Source: Candidatus Moduliflexus flocculans (GTDB lineage: Bacteria; Moduliflexota; Moduliflexia; Moduliflexales; Moduliflexaceae). Taken from it: a stretch of 32,449 bases of DNA. The stretch's first letter is position 1, and the number at the start of each line of letters is the position of its first letter. The notes under the pieces were generated by a model that worked only from the letters and a program-made list of their open reading frames with translations, was not told the DNA's origin and did no database searches. Position numbers and translations under genes: made by a program. Location of the stretch: NCBI GenBank assembly GCA_000739515.1, contig DF820459.1, positions 159,712 to 192,160 on the forward strand, in the 5' to 3' direction. Positions 7,971 to 15,579 of the stretch are shown here, in pieces.

Positions 7971-8000
7971 TTGACACTTTCGATTATTTTTTATTTTTAT
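7971..8000 (+). promoter_or_regulatory. Possible sigma70 promoter for the rightward sugar operon
   Basis: A consensus -35 box TTGACA is at 7971-7976. A good -10 is less clear: TTTTAT at 7995-8000 gives an 18-nt spacer and TATTTT at 7992-7997 gives 15. The site would leave a leader of about 135 nt before the ATG at 8143, containing the small hairpin at 8042-8065. Confidence 0.4.
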
Positions 8001-8121
8001 CTCTTTGCGCGAAAAACATGTCCGACTTTCGTAGCGATGTATGCCGAAATAGCGTGTTTTCGGCAAAAACGGAAGTTCGCTCATGTCAGGCCGCTTGTAT
8101 CAACGTTCAACGTAACCATAA

Positions 8122-9078
<957 letters not shown>

Positions 9079-9087
9079 CTCCCCGGA

Positions 9088-9116
9088 AAACCAGGCTTCC
9101 TTGTGAAGCCTGGTTT
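9088..9116 (+). terminator. Hairpin after the binding-protein gene
   Basis: AAACCAGGCTTC (9088-9099) pairs perfectly with GAAGCCTGGTTT (9105-9116) around a 5-nt loop, 9 nt after the stop codon. Only a broken T-stretch follows, so it may be a partial terminator or a 3' stabiliser. Either would give the binding protein more mRNA than the downstream ATPase and permease, as is common in such operons. Confidence 0.6.
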
Positions 9117-9121
9117 CACTT

Positions 9122-9267
9122 CGTTACGCAGCGCCTCCGTGATTCCCCTCCTGGGAGGGGTAAGGGGTGGGGTGCTTGTGGCGGCGGTTTCAAGTATGTA
9201 AGAACCCACCCCCAGCCCCTCCCAGGAGGGGAATCACGGAGATCGAATAGCATCTGCTGTGTTACAT
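9122..9267. repeat. MITE-like inverted-repeat element, copy 2
   Basis: The left end GTTACGCAGC and right end GCTGTGTTACAT match copy 1, with the right end changed at two bases. The internal foldback is very regular: a 26-bp arm at 9135-9160 (CTCCGTGATTCC onward) is perfectly complementary to 9216-9241. It sits between the binding-protein and lipoprotein genes and encodes no protein. Its location inside an operon means the transcript should form a long stem here. Confidence 0.7.
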
Positions 9268-9308
9268 TAGGATTGTGTATAACAGTTTGATTTGGAGGAA
9301 GGCTCGAC

Positions 9309-10262
9309 ATGCGGTTACATTTCAATACTTTCTATAAAACACGTATCTTTTCGATACTGTTGATGGTTCTCTGCACGGCGATGCTGTTTCTGTCGGGGTG
9401 CAAAGAGGGCGATTATTTTTTCTTTTATCTTGTCAAAAACAAAGCTCCGAAAGCGCAGGGCGACAACCGGCTTGAATATTTTAAAGACGAGAAATTTGAC
9501 GCTGATAAGGTTGTGAATGATATTTGGGATGGACAGGTCGTTCCGGCGATTCGAGAAAAGGCGGTTGATCTGGCCACGCTGCTGGAAGAATGGCAACACG
9601 GACAGGACGAAACGGGGCGGCACTACGGCTATCGCGAAGAAGGCGGCGACTATCCCTGGAATTTTCTGATTAAAACAGACGGGCGCGTCGTTTCAATCAA
9701 CACGAAATCGCGCAAAGGCACGATGAGCCTTGATCTCCCTCCGTATGACGGCACGCCGGACGCGACAATCTGGATTGGCCCGATTATCACCAGTTATTCC
9801 ATTCGCGACGCGCTGAATTTTATCAGCTTTACGACTGGCGTGAAAGGCTCTTCCGGCACGCCATACAAATTCGATACGCAAGTGCAATTCTCTGAACTCT
9901 CCAATTCGCTCAATCGGCGCGGCAATCAGAACGTGCTTGCTGTCCTGAAACCGCAGATGTGTTTCGCGCTCACGGACTATTCATTCGAAGAATTCAAGAA
10001 AAACAACATGCCCGACGCCGTGATTGAAAAACTGAACAGCGCCAAAAATCAGGCGTGTGCGCTTGAGCCTCAATTCGTGGAGACCATCAAAAACCTGCTT
10101 GGCACGGATGCTGGTCAATATCAAGAATTAGTGTTGAAATATGCCGACGCCAGCGACACCGCGAAAGGAAAAACGGTGCGTCTCTACGGCGCAATCACGC
10201 CGCAAAAAGCGAAAGAAATCACTCCGGCGCTACTTGAATTTATCGAGGAGGGACAATCGTGA
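9309..10262 (+). CDS. DUF2291-family lipoprotein of a sugar transport operon
   Basis: A 317-aa predicted lipoprotein. A basic N-terminus, a hydrophobic segment (13-28) and the lipobox LSGC (Cys31) indicate lipid attachment after signal peptidase II cleavage. The mature part matches the DUF2291 pattern: FDADKVVNDIWDGQVVPAI, then AVDLATLL, then a glycine-rich segment with WNFLIKTDGRVV, then IWIGPIITSYSIRDALNFISF, and VQFSELSNSLN. The family often accompanies ribose-type ABC transporters; its biochemical role is not established to my knowledge. It is longer than the roughly 200-residue core I recall, with an extra C-terminal part from about 215. GGAGG is 10 nt before the ATG. Its stop overlaps the next start. 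Confidence 0.85.
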   Translation: MRLHFNTFYKTRIFSILLMVLCTAMLFLSGCKEGDYFFFYLVKNKAPKAQGDNRLEYFKDEKFDADKVVNDIWDGQVVPAIREKAVDLATLLEEWQHGQDETGRHYGYREEGGDYPWNFLIKTDGRVVSINTKSRKGTMSLDLPPYDGTPDATIWIGPIITSYSIRDALNFISFTTGVKGSSGTPYKFDTQVQFSELSNSLNRRGNQNVLAVLKPQMCFALTDYSFEEFKKNNMPDAVIEKLNSAKNQACALEPQFVETIKNLLGTDAGQYQELVLKYADASDTAKGKTVRLYGAITPQKAKEITPALLEFIEEGQS

Positions 10263-11827
10263 CGCCTCAGAATGCCGCCCAAAATATACCTGAAAATGTT
10301 ATCTTGCGAGCAGAAAAAATTTCGAAACTTTATCCCGGCACGACCGCGCTCAATAACGTGGATTTTAACGTCTATCGTGGCAAAGTCAACGTTCTTGTCG
10401 GAGAAAACGGCGCGGGGAAATCCACGCTGATGAAAATCCTCGCAGGCGTCGAACAGCCGACATCCGGCCAGATGTTCCTCGAAGGGAAAGAAGTGACGTT
10501 CAAATCGGTGCGCGACGCCGGAGAACAGGGCATCGGTATTATCTTTCAGGAACTCAATTTGTTTCCGAATTTGAATATCGCCGAAAATATTTTTATCGCC
10601 AGAGAGCTTAAAAAAAATCGCGCTGAGATTGATCACGCCGCGCAGATCAAACGCGCCAAAGCCTTGCTGGAACGCCTTGAGCATCCGATTGATCCTTCCA
10701 CGCTCGTCAGCGACCTCCGCATCGGCCAGCAGCAGATTGTCGAAATCGCCAAGGCGCTGTCGCACGATGTCAATATTTTGATTATGGATGAGCCGACTTC
10801 GGCCTTGAGCGAGGAAGAAGTCGAGGTGTTATTCCGCATTATCAATGAGTTAAAAAGTCATGGCGTCGCGATTATTTATATTTCGCATCGCCTCGAAGAA
10901 TTAACCCGCATCGGCGATTATATCACGGTCTTGCGAGATGGCAATCTGCGGGATGAGCAGCCGATGAAGGACATTGACGTGCCCTGGATTATTCGTCAGA
11001 TGGTCGGCGAAGCCTCGGTTGAATCAGTGAAACCCAAAGCGCATACCGCTGGAAAAGAGGTCTTGCGCGTGGAATCGCTGACATTGCCGCGTCAGGGCGG
11101 CGGATTTACGGTTGACCATCTTTCGCTGTCACTGCGAGCGGGGGAAATTCTCGGCATTTACGGGCTGATGGGCGCGGGGCGTTCTGAATTGTTTGAATGC
11201 TTGATGGGCTTGCATCCCGAAGCGTCAGGGAATATCACGCTCGACGGTCAGCCGATTATGTCGCATACCCCGCTTGATACGCGCATTCGTCAGGGCATTA
11301 CGCTGATTCCCGAAGACCGCCAGCGCGAAGGATTGGTGCCGATTCTGTCAGTCGAAGACAATATGACATTAGCGAGTTTATGGAAATACTTGAAAGCCGG
11401 ATTTCATATTGACGAAGCGAAAAAGAAAAAGAGCGTTCATCAAAAGATTAAAGAAATGTCCATCAAAGTCTCCAGTCCGCAGGTCGCCGTCAGTTCGCTC
11501 AGCGGCGGAAATCAGCAGAAAGTCGTCATCGGCAAATCGCTGCTCGCCTCGCCGAAAGTGCTGTTGATGGATGAGCCGACACGCGGCATTGATGTCGGCG
11601 CAAAAACCGAAGTATTCCAGATTGTCGGCGAATTAGCCTCGCAGGGGCTTGGAATCATTTTTGTCACGTCGGAATTAAAAGAGATTTTAGCGATTTCGGA
11701 TCGGGTGATTGTCATGTCGAAAGGAAAAATCACGGGGGAATTTACCCGCGCAGAAGCCACCGAACACGCCTTAGTCAGCGCATCCGCAGTGGGACATGAC
11801 ATTGCGTCAGCCAAAAAAATCAGGTAA
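10259..11827 (+). CDS. Sugar ABC transporter ATPase, double domain (RbsA/MglA type)
   Basis: A 522-aa tandem ATPase. Domain 1 has Walker A GENGAGKST (48-56), a Q-loop in IIFQELNLFPNL, signature LRIGQQQ, Walker B ILIMDEPTSAL and the switch in YISHRLEE. Domain 2 has the family's altered Walker A (GLMGAGRSEL), signature LSGGNQQK and Walker B LLMDEPTRGIDVG. The GTG start at 10259 overlaps the TGA of the lipoprotein gene in a GTGA tetranucleotide, with GAGGAGG about 7 nt upstream, so translation is probably coupled. Domain 1 keeps the standard LMKILAG after Walker A, unlike the ATPase at 1651. Confidence 0.95.
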   Translation: MTPQNAAQNIPENVILRAEKISKLYPGTTALNNVDFNVYRGKVNVLVGENGAGKSTLMKILAGVEQPTSGQMFLEGKEVTFKSVRDAGEQGIGIIFQELNLFPNLNIAENIFIARELKKNRAEIDHAAQIKRAKALLERLEHPIDPSTLVSDLRIGQQQIVEIAKALSHDVNILIMDEPTSALSEEEVEVLFRIINELKSHGVAIIYISHRLEELTRIGDYITVLRDGNLRDEQPMKDIDVPWIIRQMVGEASVESVKPKAHTAGKEVLRVESLTLPRQGGGFTVDHLSLSLRAGEILGIYGLMGAGRSELFECLMGLHPEASGNITLDGQPIMSHTPLDTRIRQGITLIPEDRQREGLVPILSVEDNMTLASLWKYLKAGFHIDEAKKKKSVHQKIKEMSIKVSSPQVAVSSLSGGNQQKVVIGKSLLASPKVLLMDEPTRGIDVGAKTEVFQIVGELASQGLGIIFVTSELKEILAISDRVIVMSKGKITGEFTRAEATEHALVSASAVGHDIASAKKIR

Positions 11828-11840
11828 TTATTCAGTTCTC

Positions 11841-11937
11841 AGGAGTGCCAAAGCTTGCTTTGGCCGCCCGAATGAGCGAAATTATCTCTTTTCTGACGCG
11901 ACGTTGTCGTCTTGCCAAAGCAAGCTTTGGCACTCCT
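11841..11937. repeat. AGGAGTG...CACTCCT long hairpin repeat, copy 1
   Basis: Two perfect 24-bp arms (11841-11864 and 11914-11937) enclose a 49-nt loop. Each arm also contains its own hairpin, CCAAAGCTTGCTTTGG, so the element is a palindrome within a palindrome. It fills the gap between the ATPase and permease genes. The same arms recur at 13059-13122. The structure suggests a mobile palindromic repeat, and in mRNA it would form a very stable stem. Confidence 0.75.
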
Positions 11938-11976
11938 AACTAATTACAAAATCAGATAAAAGGAGAAAAACCAGTC

Positions 11977-13047
11977 ATGGCAGCTATGACCAACATACCA
12001 CAGAAAAAACAAAGCCTTTCTTTCGGATTATTGCTTTTACGGTTGCGGACATTTGTCGCGCTGTTTTTGCTCATCATTTTTTTCGCCTGGCGCGCGGATA
12101 ACTTTTTAGACCCGGCGACGATTGTGCTGATGGTGCGGCACGTCGCGGTCTATGCCTTTCTCGCTATCGGCATGACGTTCGTGATTTTGACCGGCGGCAT
12201 TGACCTTTCGGTCGGCTCAATCGTCGGTCTGTCCGGCATGGTCGCGGGCGGCTTGCTGTTGAAAGGACTGCCGTTTTTCGGCTACACGATTTATTTCCGC
12301 GTCTGGATGATCGTGCTGATTACGCTGGCGTTAGGCATGTTTATCGGCGCGTTGAACGGCGTATTAATTACAAAGTTTAACGTCGCGCCATTTATCGGCA
12401 CGCTCGGCACGCTCTATATTGCGCGCGGCGCGGCGCTTTTAGTGCATCAGGGGCAGACCTATCCGAATCTTGTCGGCGATCCGGCGCTGCATAACACCGG
12501 CTTTCCGCTGATTGGCGCGGGGACGTTTCTGCGCATCCCATTTACGAATCAGGGGATTCCCTATTCGATCTGGTTGATGGCGATTGTGGCGATTATCGCC
12601 GCGTATGTTTCCGCAAAAACCCCGCGTGGGCGGCATGTCTATGCGGTCGGCGGCAATGAACGCGCCGCGACGCTCTCCGGCGTGCGCGTCAACAGCGTTA
12701 AAATGTTCGTCTATATGGTGTCCGGCTTCTGTTCCGCGATTGGCGGGCTGATCTGGGCGTCGCAGTTGGTGGCATCGCATCCCATGACCGGTGAATCATT
12801 CGAATTACACGCCATCGCAGCCGCAGTGCTCGGCGGCACGTCGCTTTCCGGCGGGCGTGGCACCATCGGCGGCACGATTGTCGGCGCGTTTGTCATCGGC
12901 ATTCTCGAAGACGGCATGGTCATGATGGGCGTCAGTTCGTTCTGGAAAATGGTCATCAAAGGGATCGTGATTGTCACGGCGGTCGTCGTTGATCAACTTC
13001 AGCAGAATTTACAGAAAAAGGCGGCCTTGCAGCAGCAACAGGCATAA
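11977..13047 (+). CDS. Sugar ABC transporter permease (RbsC-like)
   Basis: A 356-aa inner-membrane permease, probably forming a homodimeric channel with the ATPase at 10259. After a short polar N-terminus come about eight to ten hydrophobic segments. The GGIDLSVG hallmark is at 73-80, the coupling loop reads GGNERAATLSGVRV, and the C-terminal GGTSLSGGRGTIGGTIVGAF motif is conserved. AAGGAG lies 11 nt before the ATG at 11977; an ATG three codons later is possible. The stop TAA overlaps an ATG (TAATG) that opens a frame through the following repeat. Palindromic repeats with identical arms flank the gene on both sides. Confidence 0.94.
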   Translation: MAAMTNIPQKKQSLSFGLLLLRLRTFVALFLLIIFFAWRADNFLDPATIVLMVRHVAVYAFLAIGMTFVILTGGIDLSVGSIVGLSGMVAGGLLLKGLPFFGYTIYFRVWMIVLITLALGMFIGALNGVLITKFNVAPFIGTLGTLYIARGAALLVHQGQTYPNLVGDPALHNTGFPLIGAGTFLRIPFTNQGIPYSIWLMAIVAIIAAYVSAKTPRGRHVYAVGGNERAATLSGVRVNSVKMFVYMVSGFCSAIGGLIWASQLVASHPMTGESFELHAIAAAVLGGTSLSGGRGTIGGTIVGAFVIGILEDGMVMMGVSSFWKMVIKGIVIVTAVVVDQLQQNLQKKAALQQQQA

Positions 13048-13058
13048 TGAACAAACAA

Positions 13059-13122
13059 AGGAGTGCCAAAGCTTGCTTTGGCGAGTTATCGTTTGAAGGC
13101 CAAAGCAAGCTTTGGCACTCCT
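13059..13122. repeat. AGGAGTG...CACTCCT long hairpin repeat, copy 2
   Basis: The 24-bp arms at 13059-13082 and 13099-13122 are identical to those of the copy at 11841, but the loop is only 16 nt and unrelated in sequence. It lies between the permease stop and the isomerase ribosome site. An ATG that overlaps the permease stop at 13047 reads in frame straight through the repeat into the isomerase gene. Confidence 0.75.
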
Positions 13123-13148
13123 TATTCAATTTTCAGGGAGAACGTATC

Positions 13149-14573
13149 ATGAATTTGATGGAAAAAAAAGCGACATTCGGTTTAATTGTCGGAACACGCG
13201 GCTTTTTTAATCCAGTCCTGGCAAATGGCGGGCGCAAGCAATTGCTGGCAAAATTGGAGAAATTGGGCTATAATTACGTGATTCCGTCGGAAAACGCCAC
13301 GCCGAACGGCGCGATTGAAACGTTGAAAGATGCCCGCATCTGCGCGGAATTGTTTCAGGCGCAACGCAAAGAGATTGACGGCATTATCGTCGTGCTGCCG
13401 AATTTCGGCGATGAACTCGGCGTGGTGCAGACATTGGAATTGGCGAAACTGAATGTGCCAGTGTTGGTGCAGGCGTGCGACGACGATTTGGATAAAGTTG
13501 ATGTCGCGCACCGCCGCGACGCCTTTTGCGGCAAGCTGTCGGTCTGCAACAACCTGTATCAATACGGCATTCCGTTTACCGATACGCTTCAGCATACCTG
13601 CGCGATTGACAGCGACGAATTTACGCAAGACCTTGACCGCTTTGCCCGCGTCTGCCGCGTGGTCAAAGGCTTGACATCCGCTAGAGTCGGCGCAATCGGC
13701 GCTCGCCCTGCCGCGTTCCAGACTGTCCGCTTCAGTGAAAAGCTGCTTCAAAGCACCGGCATTACGGTCGTGCCGGTTGATCTCTCTGAGATTCTCGCCG
13801 CCGCGCAAGCGCTGAACGCGCAAGAGAGCGCCGTGCAGGAAAAATTGGCAGTGATTCGTGCTTATGGCACGATTCCGGCGCGGATTCCAGCAGAAAGCAT
13901 TGAGCGCCAGGCGAAACTCTCCGTCGCGATTGACCGCTTCATGGCGGAAAACGAATTAGACGCCAGCGCGGTGCAATGCTGGGAATCAGTGCAGAAAAAT
14001 TACGGTTGCGCCACCTGCCTTTCGATGAGCTTGATGGGTGAGCGTTTCCTGCCGAGCGCCTGCGAAGTGGATGTCACTGGCGCAGTTTCGATGTATGCGC
14101 TATTGCTGGCATCCGGGCAGATTCCGGGCTTCCTTGATTGGAACAATAATTACGGCGCTGACCGCGAAAAATGCGTCAATACGCATTGCAGCAATTATCC
14201 GAAAAGTTTTATGGGAAACGCCATTGAAATTTCCGAATTAGATATTCTTGGCGAGACGTTAGGCCGCGAAAAATGCTTCGGCGCGATTAAAGGGCATGTT
14301 GCCGCCGGCCCGATGACCTATTTCCGCATGGATACCGATGACCGCAACGGTACGCTCCGCGCTTACCTCGGCGAAGGCGCATTCACAGACGATCCGTTTG
14401 CAATGGACGGAGGGATCGCGGTCTGTCAGATTCCGAATTTGCGCAAGCTGTTAGGCTATATGTGCCAGAACGGGTTCGAGCATCACGTCGCCATGACTCG
14501 CACGCATTGCGCCGACGTGCTGGAAGAAGCCGTCACGAAATACCTGCGCTGGGAACTATATCGCCACGAATAA
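13149..14573 (+). CDS. L-fucose/L-arabinose isomerase family protein (COG2407-like)
   Basis: A 474-aa cytoplasmic ketol-isomerase candidate. The N-terminal part has Rossmann-like segments (FGLIVGTRGFFNP; IDGIIVVLPNFGDE). The C-terminal part has ACEVDVTGAVSMYAL with Glu306, GFLDWNNNYG with Asp330, NTHCSNYP with His346 and EHHVAM with His445/446. The 24-residue Glu-Asp spacing equals that of the metal ligands Glu337 and Asp361 of E. coli FucI, supporting a divalent-metal aldose-ketose isomerase. The sugar is unknown. The start at 13149 has AGGGAG 8 nt upstream; an in-frame ATG at 13047 would add 34 residues encoded largely by a palindromic repeat. It is the last gene of the operon and is followed by a strong terminator. 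Confidence 0.88.
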   Translation: MNLMEKKATFGLIVGTRGFFNPVLANGGRKQLLAKLEKLGYNYVIPSENATPNGAIETLKDARICAELFQAQRKEIDGIIVVLPNFGDELGVVQTLELAKLNVPVLVQACDDDLDKVDVAHRRDAFCGKLSVCNNLYQYGIPFTDTLQHTCAIDSDEFTQDLDRFARVCRVVKGLTSARVGAIGARPAAFQTVRFSEKLLQSTGITVVPVDLSEILAAAQALNAQESAVQEKLAVIRAYGTIPARIPAESIERQAKLSVAIDRFMAENELDASAVQCWESVQKNYGCATCLSMSLMGERFLPSACEVDVTGAVSMYALLLASGQIPGFLDWNNNYGADREKCVNTHCSNYPKSFMGNAIEISELDILGETLGREKCFGAIKGHVAAGPMTYFRMDTDDRNGTLRAYLGEGAFTDDPFAMDGGIAVCQIPNLRKLLGYMCQNGFEHHVAMTRTHCADVLEEAVTKYLRWELYRHE

Positions 14574-14604
14574 ACATTTCCTGCTTGACTTTTCCCTCCT
14601 GCCC

Positions 14605-14640
14605 AACCTCACAGGTTTTTAAGACCTGTGAGGTTTTTTT
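14605..14640 (+). terminator. Intrinsic terminator of the rightward sugar operon
   Basis: A perfect 12-bp stem, AACCTCACAGGT (14605-14616) with ACCTGTGAGGTT (14624-14635), has a 7-nt loop and is followed directly by five Ts after two stem Ts. It stands 31 nt after the isomerase stop and is the clearest rho-independent terminator in the window. The stem is also similar to a palindrome I recall as widespread, so it may have been recruited from a repeat. Confidence 0.85.
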
Positions 14641-14771
14641 ATTGTTCTAAAACCACAACGAATAGGAGAAAGGAACGAATAAAGGAAATGTTAAGGACTG
14701 ATCATCGGTTTCTCCATCGCCGCGTTCGGCGTGACGGCGGTGTCGTCTAACTACAACGGAAACATATCAGA

Positions 14772-15275
14772 TCATTTGCGCTTTCGTACAAATTTTCTCC
14801 CAAATTTAACAATTGTCATGCCGATCCCGACAAAATAGAGTCCGGCCAGGAGACTGAGCGCGCCGCCCATAAGCAGACTGAATTTCCAATTAGCAATCGT
14901 CCAGAAGCGCAACCCCGCTGAATCTGGGGCGGCAAGAAAAGCCTCGACTTTCTTAAGAGCGGAATTTTTATTGATCGGTGAAATCGGAATCACCATCTCT
15001 TGTTCCTGATTGGAAAAAATCAACGCCGCCGTGTCTTCAGTCCTCACTTGCCTGGAACGATTCCGTTCGATTTGCCCGGCGGTAAACTCCGAACTGATGC
15101 CGGTCACGGGCGCAAGCCGCGTCACGCGATAAGGAAGCAGGCAATAGACGAACCATCGCGCCGAAACCGAGACGACGCTGCCGTCATACGACAGGCTGAC
15201 GCGCGTAATCGGCGCAATAATCGTCACAAATGCCGGAAGTAATACGCAGACAATAAACCCGACACTCTGTGCCAT
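14772..15275 (-). CDS. Unknown two-TM membrane protein
   Basis: A 167-aa protein I do not recognise. It has an N-terminal hydrophobic segment (about 5-24), a soluble stretch of about 100 residues with alternating short strands (VSLSYDGSVVSVSARWFVYCLLPYRVTRLAPVTG) and a second hydrophobic segment (about 130-157) before a basic tail FGRKFVRKRK. The positive tail suggests the C-terminus is cytoplasmic and the middle domain periplasmic. No strong ribosome site precedes the ATG. Instead its A overlaps the stop of an 18-codon upstream frame with a good GGAGG site, implying coupled translation. The layout and codon use support a real gene. Confidence 0.65.
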   Translation of the reverse strand: MAQSVGFIVCVLLPAFVTIIAPITRVSLSYDGSVVSVSARWFVYCLLPYRVTRLAPVTGISSEFTAGQIERNRSRQVRTEDTAALIFSNQEQEMVIPISPINKNSALKKVEAFLAAPDSAGLRFWTIANWKFSLLMGGALSLLAGLYFVGIGMTIVKFGRKFVRKRK

Positions 15276-15331
15276 TATTTTATCATTCTTTTTTTCTTCG
15301 CTTTTAGCGCAGGCTGTTTAGTCTTGCTCAT
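15275..15331 (-). CDS. 18-codon lysine-rich leader ORF
   Basis: An ATG at 15331, with GGAGG 10 nt upstream, opens 18 codons reading MSKTKQPALKAKKKRMIK. The stop TAA shares its last A with the ATG of the 167-aa membrane protein (TAATG). The membrane-protein gene lacks its own ribosome site, so this frame may exist to deliver ribosomes. The peptide is strongly basic with no family resemblance. Expression is inferred from the ribosome site and overlap only. Confidence 0.5.
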   Translation of the reverse strand: MSKTKQPALKAKKKRMIK

Positions 15332-15495
15332 AACCTTCTGACCTCCATTCTTGAATACGCGAAAATTCGTCTGCTCATCATGACTTATTCAATGTTTTCA
15401 GGCGAAGATTGATGTTCGTCAAGGAAGATGTCTCATAAAATTGTCAAAGATGGATTCTTCCACTCGGATTTTCTCTTTTCTGAAGCAAATTTAGC

Positions 15496-15524
15496 TTGAC
15501 AAATTAACGTATGTAAATTATAAT
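15496..15524 (+). promoter_or_regulatory. Consensus sigma70 promoter of the STAND ATPase gene
   Basis: TTGACA (15496-15501) and TATAAT (15519-15524) both match the consensus exactly and are 17 nt apart, the optimum. Transcription would begin near 15531, giving a leader of about 50 nt that is AT-rich and has no recognisable Shine-Dalgarno before the ATG at 15580. No operator-like inverted repeat overlaps the boxes. Confidence 0.85.
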
Positions 15525-15579
15525 AATTGCAATTAATTTATTAATGTAAATTTTAATATATCAATTACCGAAAACAAGC

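Noticed and set aside
14641..14771. A plus-strand frame near 14,696-14,770 reading like a TM segment (IIGFSIAAFGVTAVSS)
   Set aside because: It has a stop immediately upstream, no start codon or ribosome site, and runs into the antisense of the membrane-protein gene. A gene remnant is possible but unsupported.
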